Part shown: in pieces, positions 58,892 to 64,000 of the stretch | How the letters are laid out: each line of letters opens with the position of its first letter | Numbering within the stretch: position 1 is the stretch's first letter | Notes under the pieces: model-generated | Seen by the model: only the letters and a program-made list of their open reading frames with translations | Told to the model about the DNA's origin: nothing | The model's database searches: none | Made by a program: the position numbers and the translations under genes | Assembly (NCBI GenBank): GCA_024128875.1 | Contig: JAMYFF010000006.1 | Location: 219,922-283,921, forward strand | DNA from: Salinilacustrithrix flava | Lineage (GTDB): Bacteria > Actinomycetota > Acidimicrobiia > Acidimicrobiales > Salinilacustritrichaceae | Reading direction: 5' to 3' | Length of the DNA stretch: 64,000 bases

Positions 58892-59370
58892 CCGGTCGCG
58901 TCGGCATGGGCTTCGACGTCCACCCCCTCGGCGACGACCCCGAGCGGCCGATGGTCCTCGGTGGCGTCACGTTCCCCGGTCCAGGCCTCGTCGGCCACAG
59001 CGACGCGGACGTCATCGCCCACGCCTGCGCCGACGCGCTGCTCGGCGCCGCCGGGCTCGGCGACATCGGCTCCCACTTCCCCGACACCGACCCGGCGCTG
59101 GCCGGCGCCGACAGCATCGAGCTGCTGCGTGCGGTGGGCGACGAGATCCGGGCCGCGGGCTGGCACGTCGCCAACGTCGACTGCTCCGTCGTCTGCGACG
59201 AACCCAAGATCGGTCCGAGCCGGGAGCAGATGCAGCGCCGGCTGAGCGACGCGGCCGGTGGCCCGGTCACGGTGAAGGGCAAGCGTCCCGAGGGCCTCGG
59301 CGCCCTGGGTCGCCACGAGGGCATCGCCTGCTGGGCGGTCGCCATGGTCGAACGAGAGGACCCACGATGA
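58888..59370 (+). CDS. ispF: 2-C-methyl-D-erythritol 2,4-cyclodiphosphate synthase
   Basis: Fifth step of the MEP pathway. 160 residues, standard. Metal ligands in GFDVHPLG (Asp-x-His) and GHSDADVIAHACADALLGAAGLGDIGSHFPDTDP; the C-terminal KGKRPEGLGALGRHEGIACWAVAMV matches KATTTEKLGFTGR in E. coli. GTG start in a four-base overlap with ispD and an ATGA overlap with the next gene, so all three are coupled. Confidence 0.96.
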   Translation: MTGRVGMGFDVHPLGDDPERPMVLGGVTFPGPGLVGHSDADVIAHACADALLGAAGLGDIGSHFPDTDPALAGADSIELLRAVGDEIRAAGWHVANVDCSVVCDEPKIGPSREQMQRRLSDAAGGPVTVKGKRPEGLGALGRHEGIACWAVAMVEREDPR

Positions 59371-60320
59371 GCGCAGGGCGCGGAGGCGGACGAGGCGGCG
59401 GCAAGCCCGGAGGCGGCGGGAAGCCGGGTGCCGGAGGCAAGAAGGGCGGACGACGCCCACCGCCCACGGGTCGCTCGGCGACTCCCGGCCGGGCGCCGGC
59501 CCGGAGGTCCAAGGGGCGCACCGGCGCCGCCGGCGGTGGGGGCGGCGGCGGCCAGCGCAAGCGCGCCACGAACGAGCTCGGCGGCGACCAGGTCGAGGGT
59601 CGCAACGCCGTCCGCGAGCTGCTCGTCGCCGGTCGGCGGCGGGTGCACGAGGTCGTCGTGTCGACGGATCGCGCCGATGCCCCCGTGCTCGAGGACATCT
59701 TCGACCTCGCCCGCCAGCTGAACGTGCCGGTGCGCGAGCTCGGCCGGTCCAAGCTCGCCACCGTCGCCCGCACCGATTCGCACCAGGGCGTGATCGCCTC
59801 GGCCGCGCCCTTGCAGTCGGTCGACATCGACGAGCTGCTCGAGGTGCGCGACGGCGTCCAACCCTTCCTCCTCGCCGCCGACGGCGTCACCGACCCGGGC
59901 AACCTGGGCGCCCTCCTGCGCACCGCCGAGTGCGCCGGGGTGACCGGCGTCGTTCTGCCCCGTCACCGTGCGGTGCACGTGTCGCCGGCCGTCACCAAGG
60001 CGGCGGCGGGCGCGATCGAGCACCTGCGCTTCGCCATCGTCGGCGGCCTCCCCGCCGCCCTGGCCGGAGCGACCGAGAAGGGTGCGCTGGTGATCGGCCT
60101 CGACATGGCCGGGGACGTGTCCCTCCACGCGCTGCCGCCCGTCGATCGCCCCGTCATCGTCGTCGTCGGCTCGGAGGGCAAGGGCCTCGGCCGCCTCGTC
60201 CGCCAGCGCTGCGAGGTGGTCGCATCGATCCCGATGCGGGGGAGCACCGAGTCGCTGAACGTCAGCGTGGCCGGGGCGCTCGCCCTCTACGAGGTGGTGC
60301 GCCAGCGCGGGCTCGAGTAG
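59367..60320 (+). CDS. rlmB: 23S rRNA / tRNA ribose methyltransferase, RlmB (SpoU) type
   Basis: 317 residues. Residues 1-70 are a Gly/Lys/Arg-rich basic tail, likely an RNA-binding extension. Substrate-binding domain from about 75 (EGRNAVRELLVAGRRRVHEVVV), then the SPOUT methylase: DGVTDPGNLGALLRTAECAGVTGVVLP (motif 1), VVVGSEGKGLGRLVRQRCE (motif 2) and IPMRGSTESLNVSVAGALALYEV (motif 3, knotted SAM site). RlmB acts on G2251 of 23S rRNA in E. coli; the exact target here is unproven. cysS, often between ispF and rlmB, is absent. Confidence 0.93.
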   Translation: MSAGRGGGRGGGKPGGGGKPGAGGKKGGRRPPPTGRSATPGRAPARRSKGRTGAAGGGGGGGQRKRATNELGGDQVEGRNAVRELLVAGRRRVHEVVVSTDRADAPVLEDIFDLARQLNVPVRELGRSKLATVARTDSHQGVIASAAPLQSVDIDELLEVRDGVQPFLLAADGVTDPGNLGALLRTAECAGVTGVVLPRHRAVHVSPAVTKAAAGAIEHLRFAIVGGLPAALAGATEKGALVIGLDMAGDVSLHALPPVDRPVIVVVGSEGKGLGRLVRQRCEVVASIPMRGSTESLNVSVAGALALYEVVRQRGLE

Positions 60321-60349
60321 GTCGTACCGGGGGTTACTGCAAGCGTGAT

Positions 60350-60390
60350 TGACACAAGACCGTTGCGGTTGTCACACTTTGACTAGTCCG
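60350..60390 (+). promoter_or_regulatory. Promoter region of the SigH-type gene
   Basis: Two candidate arrangements: a consensus -35 TTGACA (60350-60355) with CACACT (60374-60379) at 18 nt, and a TAGTCC box (60385-60390) ending 8 nt before ATG 60399 in the leaderless layout. TTGACT (60380-60385) also occurs. A regulated, possibly double promoter is plausible. Confidence 0.45.
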
Positions 60391-60398
60391 ATCGGGCC

Positions 60399-61109
60399 AT
60401 GGATCGGATGGGCAGGCGCTACACCAGGGAACCACCGACGCAGGGAACGCACCACGTGGGGAATCGTCGCACCACCATCGCCCCGGACACCGAGGACGCC
60501 GCGCTGGTCGATCGCTACCAGCGCCACGGCGAACCCGAGGTCCTCGAGGCGCTCATCAGCCGCTACCGACGCTTCGCCCGGGCCAAGGCCCGGGGCTACT
60601 TCCTCATCGGGGGCGACTCCGACGACGTCGAGCAGGAAGCGCTCATCGGCCTGTACAAGGCCGTGCGGGACTACTCGCCGGACCACCAGGCCAGCTTCCG
60701 GGCCTTCGCCGAGCTGTGCATCAAGCGCCAGATCATCACGGCCATCAAGACGGCCACCCGCCAGAAGCACCAGCCGCTGAACCAGTACCAGTCGATCTCC
60801 GGCGTCCGCCCCGGCGACGAGGCCGGTGAGTCGGTCATCGACGAGATCCTCGTCAGCCACTCCGACGCCGACCCGTGCGACACCGTGGTCGCCGACGAGC
60901 GCATGCAGAAGATGCACGCCTCGATGGACGCCCTCCTCTCCGGCCTCGAGGTCGAGGTCCTGCGCCTCTACGTCGAGGGCAAGAGCTATCAGGAGATCAG
61001 CGACCAGCTCGGCCGCCACACCAAGTCGATCGACAACGCCCTGCAGCGCATCAAGCGCAAGCTCGACGGCAAGCTCGACGAGGACGAGCCGCTCGCGACT
61101 GCGGTCTGA
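60399..61109 (+). CDS. RNA polymerase sigma factor, SigH (sigma-30) type
   Basis: 236 residues. Region 2: ALISRYRRFARAKARGYFLIGGDSDDVEQEALIGLYKAVRDYSPDHQASFRAFAELCIKRQII, whose FLIGGDSDDVxQEALIGLYKAVRDY pattern is that of the Bacillus SigH family rather than ECF factors. Region 4: LSGLEVEVLRLYVEGKSYQEISDQLGRHTKSIDNALQRIKRKL. No sporulation genes are nearby; in actinobacteria such factors have unclear roles. Its place after rlmB reproduces the Bacillus rlmB-yacP-sigH order. ATG 60399; GTG 60456 (GNRRTTIAPD) is an alternative start. Confidence 0.9.
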   Translation: MDRMGRRYTREPPTQGTHHVGNRRTTIAPDTEDAALVDRYQRHGEPEVLEALISRYRRFARAKARGYFLIGGDSDDVEQEALIGLYKAVRDYSPDHQASFRAFAELCIKRQIITAIKTATRQKHQPLNQYQSISGVRPGDEAGESVIDEILVSHSDADPCDTVVADERMQKMHASMDALLSGLEVEVLRLYVEGKSYQEISDQLGRHTKSIDNALQRIKRKLDGKLDEDEPLATAV

Positions 61110-61114
61110 CGGCG

Positions 61115-61187
61115 AGCCCGAGGCGAGAATCGAACTCGCGACCTCCTGTTTACAAGACAGGTGCTCTGCCGATTGAGCTACTCGGGC
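61115..61187 (-). tRNA. tRNA-Thr, anticodon TGT
   Basis: 73 nt on the minus strand. Acceptor GCCCGAG (61187-61181) with CTCGGGC (61122-61116), discriminator T; anticodon arm CCTGT-CTTGTAA-ACAGG gives TGT, decoding ACA; T arm GAGTTCGATTCTC. No encoded CCA. The integrase gene lies on the 5' side of this tRNA, 44 nt away. Confidence 0.95.
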
Positions 61188-61231
61188 GGCGACCCGCTTT
61201 CCGGCGCGTACTTGCAGGTCAGCGGGTTGGG

Positions 61232-62407
61232 CTACGCATCGTAGTCAGAGTCGACGTCGGCCTCATCTGCACCGATATCTGCACCGTCAGACTCTTTTGC
61301 GCTGCGAAGCACGTCATCGACCTTACCGGTGAGCTGCTCGTCGAGAGCCGGGAACAGGTGGCCGTACGTGTTCAGCGTGATCTCGATCGACGAGTGCCCG
61401 AGCCGTTCCTTGACGCTCAGCGGGTGCCCGCCTAGCGAGATGAGGATGGCTGCGGCCGTGTGCCTCAGGTCGTGCAAGCGGAGCTCGGGCGGCAGGCCGG
61501 CCTTCGCCGCAGCGGGCTTGTAGTGCTTCGCCATGAACGCCGACCGGCGCAGGTCGCTGCCGGTCGGGCTGGTCCACACGCGGTCGCCGGGCTGCTTGTC
61601 CTTGACGAGCGCGGCCAGGTCGGGCAGAAGCGACGCCGGGACCGGGACGGCTCGGTTCCGTTTCGTCTTCGTGTGCTCCTGCTGGACGAGCCGGCCGCCG
61701 ACCTCCACCAACGTCTCACACACGGTGATGGTGCCGGTCCGCAGGTCCACGGAGCGGGCGCGGAGGCCGGCGATCTCAGCGGCTCTGAGGCCCGTCGTGC
61801 CCGCGACCATCACGAGGACCCGGTACTGCTCCTCGTCCATGGCGTCGGCGAGGGCGACGAGCTGGTCCGCTGTCAGGAAAAGCATCTCCTGGCGGACCGG
61901 CGCGCCTTCGACACGGATGCCTTCGGCAGCGTTGCTGCCGACCCACCCGCGGTCGGCAGCGAGGCCGAGGACGAGCCGGAGGACGGTCCGCGACTGCTTG
62001 CGGGTGGACAGCCCTGCTCCGTGCTTGTCCATTCGTGCGAGCCAGGAGCGCACGTCGCTCTTGCGGACGTTCTTCAGCGGCCACGTCCCCCATTCGGGGA
62101 CGACGTGCGTGCGGAGCACCGACTCGTAGTTGTCGATCGTCTTGGCGGTCCGTGCTGACGAGCGGACCTCGTCGATCCACACGGCCGCCGCGTCGCCGAC
62201 GGTCCGGTCGCCTGCGTCGGGCAGTTCGCCGCCGTTCGCCTTGGCCGCCTCGGTGGCATCGGCGAACTCGCGGGCCGCGCCTTTGCTGGCGAACGTCTTC
62301 GTCTTGACGCGGCCGGAGCGTGAGCGCCAGCGCACATCCCAGCGAACACGACCGGGCCCGGAGCCGGGCAGACGGCGGCGTGTGATCGAAGCGTTCTTGA
62401 CGGGCAC
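61232..62407 (-). CDS. Tyrosine recombinase / phage-type integrase
   Basis: 391 residues. N-terminal AP2-like arm-binding part (RRRLPGSGPGRVRWDVRWRSRSGRVKTKTFASKGAAREFADATEA), core-binding SAM-like domain (IDNYESVLRTHVVPEWGTWPLKNVRKSDVRSWLARM), then the catalytic domain: Arg in TTGLRAAEIAGL, Lys in EHTKTKRNRAVPV, HxxR in LHDLRHTAAAILIS, His in ERLGHSSIEITLNTYGH with Tyr as nucleophile. All catalytic residues are present, so it is probably active. GTG start. The acidic C-terminal 30 residues (SDGADIGADEADVDSDYDA) are unusual and may be regulatory. Confidence 0.93.
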   Translation of the reverse strand: MPVKNASITRRRLPGSGPGRVRWDVRWRSRSGRVKTKTFASKGAAREFADATEAAKANGGELPDAGDRTVGDAAAVWIDEVRSSARTAKTIDNYESVLRTHVVPEWGTWPLKNVRKSDVRSWLARMDKHGAGLSTRKQSRTVLRLVLGLAADRGWVGSNAAEGIRVEGAPVRQEMLFLTADQLVALADAMDEEQYRVLVMVAGTTGLRAAEIAGLRARSVDLRTGTITVCETLVEVGGRLVQQEHTKTKRNRAVPVPASLLPDLAALVKDKQPGDRVWTSPTGSDLRRSAFMAKHYKPAAAKAGLPPELRLHDLRHTAAAILISLGGHPLSVKERLGHSSIEITLNTYGHLFPALDEQLTGKVDDVLRSAKESDGADIGADEADVDSDYDA

Positions 62408-62409
62408 GA

Positions 62410-62544
62410 CTACCGGCTCCGGCGGGTGCTGCGGATGCGCTTGCGGCGAGCGGCCCGCCTCACGCGGAGCGTGGTTTCGTAACTGGAGAGGGGGACACGG
62501 GAAGGCTGGCTGCGTGCGTGGCGTGCGAGCTCCTGCTCAAACAT
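62410..62544 (-). CDS. 44-residue basic protein, possible excisionase-like
   Basis: Starts at ATG 62544 inside the last codons of the upstream gene (8-nt overlap ATGTTTGA) and stops 2 nt before the integrase start. Content: FEQELARHARSQPSRVPLSSYETTLRVRRAARRKRIRSTRRSR, with a strongly basic second half. Its position directly ahead of the integrase and its size and charge would fit a recombination directionality factor, but no helix-turn-helix can be claimed. The tight coupling on both sides is the main argument that it is real. Confidence 0.45.
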   Translation of the reverse strand: MFEQELARHARSQPSRVPLSSYETTLRVRRAARRKRIRSTRRSR

Positions 62545-62890
62545 CGTCGCCGCCCTCGTCCTCGTACTCGCCGACGGTCCGGTCAGGCTCGACGAACCGG
62601 ACCGTGTCCGGGATACGCGTGTAGGCGACCATGCGCCAGCGAGTCCACGTGTCGGCCACGCAGTCCTCGCAGCACCCGATCGCGTGCGCCATCTGCCCGG
62701 CAAGGACGGAGCGGTCGCCGTCGTCGAACTCGCCGATCCAGTCGAACGCTCCGCTCGTGTAGATCGCCTGGCGGACGGGGAGGACCAGGTCCGCGTCCAT
62801 GGCCGCGGCGAGCACTGCGTACGACACCTTGACGGAAGCGGCCGGGTACTTCGCCCGCAGCCTCCCGGACGCCATGACGGCTATCGGCAT
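62537..62890 (-). CDS. Hypothetical protein of the integrated element
   Basis: 117 residues from ATG 62890 (longer starts exist upstream to 62998 but run into the divergent gene's start). Sequence features: a basic opening (ASGRLRAKYPAASVKVSYAVLAAA), an internal CCEDC cluster (AHAIGCCEDCVADTWTRWRMV) that could bind metal, and an acidic end EYEDEGGDDV. Not recognised. Co-directional with the 44-residue gene and the integrase, probably one transcript. Frame quality is moderate. Confidence 0.5.
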   Translation of the reverse strand: MPIAVMASGRLRAKYPAASVKVSYAVLAAAMDADLVLPVRQAIYTSGAFDWIGEFDDGDRSVLAGQMAHAIGCCEDCVADTWTRWRMVAYTRIPDTVRFVEPDRTVGEYEDEGGDDV

Positions 62891-62924
62891 GATGATGTTC
62901 TTCGGCACGGGGGAAGGTGTGGGC

Positions 62925-63299
62925 ATGCCGATCGGAGTAGCCGGCCCGCGCGATAAAGGACAGAGCGACAGGCTGTTTGTCGTCGAGTCGTCGTGCACGC
63001 CCGCGCTCGGCGTGGAGGGTGCCGGCTACTTCGATCGCATGGACGAGGACACGACGAGCATCATCGAGGACGAGGGCACCACGTGGCTGCTCGCGGTGTG
63101 GCACCCGAGCGGCCTGCGCCAGGGGGACCGCATCGTCGGCCTCGATAGGGCGAAGCTCTCGACGCCTGCGGAGGTTCGCAGCGTCACGTTCGACGACGAG
63201 GTCGATCCGGGGGGCCGCACGTGGCAGGTCGAGCTCGACTGCGGCATCGGCGAGCACGGCGACGAAGCGAGCTGCAAGGTGGTGCGGCGGGGCAAGTAG
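62925..63299 (+). CDS. Hypothetical protein with a PDZ-like segment
   Basis: 124 residues from ATG 62925, which has GGGGAAGG 7 nt upstream. The middle part reads WHPSGLRQGDRIVGLDRAKLSTPAEVRSV, like the G-L-x-x-G-D-x-I core of PDZ domains, followed by a strand TWQVELDCGIGEHG. No signal peptide from this start. It faces the other small genes across a 34-nt gap, a layout shared by divergent regulator/effector pairs of mobile elements. Function unknown. Confidence 0.5.
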   Translation: MPIGVAGPRDKGQSDRLFVVESSCTPALGVEGAGYFDRMDEDTTSIIEDEGTTWLLAVWHPSGLRQGDRIVGLDRAKLSTPAEVRSVTFDDEVDPGGRTWQVELDCGIGEHGDEASCKVVRRGK

Positions 63300-63842
63300 A
63301 TGGGCGGTCTGGTGGTGCCTGGCGACACGCCTCCGCCCGGAGCGGGTGTCGTCCTGTGCCGTCGCTCGACGCGAAGCGGAGAGCGCACGGAACCGTGACG
63401 CTGCGCGGCCGAGCCGTTCGCTCCGGACGGCCAGGCAGCCTCACTCAGCGCCCAGCTCGTCGCTCCGAGAAGAGCGTGGGCAGAGGAGAGGGTTGTAGGC
63501 GCCCGGCGAGGGGGCCGATTCTGGGGCGGATTCGCGCTTTCGCGGGGTAATCATCGTCGGACCGCAGACCTCGCCAGCCGGGACACACCGTCGGAGAATC
63601 TTGGCGGCGATGCAGGGAGTTCCGCGCTCGGTTCGCCGACCCGAGTTCGCGACGACCAACACGGTGCCCCGGCATGCCGTTTCGGTGCTTGACAGCGAGC
63701 GGCGCCCTTCGTCGAGCTGGCTGGTGCCCCGCCCTAGCGCGCCGCTCCCGCAGAGGCTGCGCACCCTTCCCCGCACGGTGGCGCAAACCTCAGCCCGCGG
63801 TCGATCGAGCATGCCTCCGTGTTTGCGCACGTTCCCCCGCAC

Positions 63843-63865
63843 GCGTCGCGCACCCATCGCGACGC
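63843..63865. repeat. 8-bp perfect hairpin in the repeat-rich stretch
   Basis: GCGTCGCG (63843-63850) and CGCGACGC (63858-63865) flank CACCCAT. An alternative outer pairing CGCACGCG (63838-63845) with CGCGTGCG (63867-63874) overlaps it. Confidence 0.6.
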
Positions 63866-63897
63866 ACGCGTGCGCACCCGTTCGCGCGATGGCCGTC

Positions 63898-64000
63898 GCT
63901 CTGTCAACGGTCAGTAGGACGTGCCCGGTGACGGACAGCAGACCTGCCCGCTCGTGGCCAACAGAACTGCCCAGCCGTGGCCAGGGGTTCTGCCCGTAGC
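63898..64000 (+). repeat. 23-nt tandem repeat, truncated by window end
   Basis: TGCCC recurs at exact 23-nt steps (units begin 63921, 63944, 63967, 63990), with GTGGCCA and CAGA(A/C) also in register in the better units. A weaker unit precedes at about 63898. Since 23 is not a multiple of three, a coding repeat is unlikely. Confidence 0.6.

Larger units (their letters stand above)
61188..64000. mobile_element. One end of an integrated element (continues beyond window)
   Basis: Signs: a tyrosine recombinase next to a tRNA gene, small unknown genes unlike the surrounding housekeeping set, codon usage slightly less GC-biased, and a 700-nt stretch rich in direct and inverted repeats. The end at the tRNA is inferred. 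I found no duplicate of tRNA sequence inside the window, so the other attachment site must lie outside. Prophage, integrative plasmid or ICE cannot be told apart; no structural, replication or transfer gene is visible. Confidence 0.55.
63300..64000. other. 701-nt repeat-rich stretch without a credible gene
   Basis: No frame on either strand has a convincing start, composition or family match. The stretch holds imperfect direct repeats with TGCGCAC and CCCCGCACG at 63758, 63824 and 63871, a strong hairpin at 63843-63865, and a 23-nt periodic repeat from about 63898 to the window end. It may be an attachment, replication or transfer region of the element. Confidence 0.5.

Noticed and set aside
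63441..63857. Minus-strand frame of 138 codons in the element's end region
   Set aside because: No ribosome site, odd composition (Cys/Arg/Ser rich), and it crosses direct repeats and hairpins.
63601..63999. Plus-strand frame of 132 codons up to the window end
   Set aside because: It runs through a 23-nt periodic repeat that shifts frame at every unit; composition is Pro/Arg/Ser rich with no domain.
63898..64000. CRISPR array at the window end
   Set aside because: Units are contiguous 23-nt degenerate repeats with no unique spacers between identical repeats; no cas gene is nearby.
61188..64000. Complete prophage or ICE
   Set aside because: Only an integrase and small unknown genes are visible; no structural, replication or conjugation gene lies in the window.

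Overview
The window is chromosomal DNA from a very GC-rich actinobacterium. GTG and TTG starts are frequent. A SigR/RsrA-type sigma/zinc anti-sigma pair, a class F sortase and ClpC without mcsAB support Actinomycetota. The order tilS-hpt-ftsH, folP-folB-folK, coaX-lysS, clpC-radA-disA, ispD-ispF-rlmB-sigH-type factor is an old housekeeping order best known from Bacillus; Acidimicrobiia or a relative is my guess, but no marker proves it.

Layout: (1) 1-9321: 3' end of topA, an MFS exporter, tmk, holB, tRNA-Thr(CGT), a small membrane protein and three tandem CNNM/HlyC-type transporters. (2) 9359-16047: envelope and stress genes: beta-propeller lipoprotein, DUF4397 protein with sortase, ECF sigma factor with zinc anti-sigma, a 47-residue membrane protein, a zincin-2 metalloprotease and a response regulator. 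(3) 16054-20171: tilS, hpt, ftsH, folE. (4) 20224-23190: an accessory set of a glutamate-amine ligase (GCS2), a GshF-like ATP-grasp ligase and a class I amidotransferase/gamma-glutamyl hydrolase. (5) 23203-33320: an eleven-gene, end-to-end overlapping corrinoid uptake, salvage and nucleotide-loop operon behind a cobalamin riboswitch. (6) 33392-44618: folate, pantothenate, NAD and CoA synthesis genes, an AarF-type kinase and lysS. A small DUF559/AbiEi-type gene bounded by inverted repeats lies inside this block. (7) 44623-49638: a GGDEF protein fused to a ribbon-helix-helix tail, a polyprenyl synthase, a phosphoribosyltransferase-hydrolase fusion and a membrane-anchored DUF4015 protein. (8) 49817-61109: clpC, yjbR-type gene, uspA, lipoprotein, radA, disA, crp-type regulator with a dienelactone hydrolase, ispD, ispF, rlmB-type methylase and a SigH-type sigma factor. 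(9) 61115-64000: tRNA-Thr(TGT), then one end of an integrated element with a tyrosine recombinase, three small unknown genes and a repeat-rich noncoding stretch that runs off the window.

Three regulatory themes stand out. Many operon-head genes carry a TANNNT hexamer only 6-10 nt before the start codon, which points to leaderless transcripts. Long hairpins without a T-run separate many transcription units. A roughly 34-bp intergenic repeat with core ACTGGCAGT occurs five times between 37811 and 45328, once as an inverted pair around the DUF559 gene. The strongest leads are that cassette, the GGDEF-RHH gene with a palindrome over its own promoter, the gamma-glutamyl ligase set, and the riboswitch whose ligand-box strand can pair with its own expression platform.
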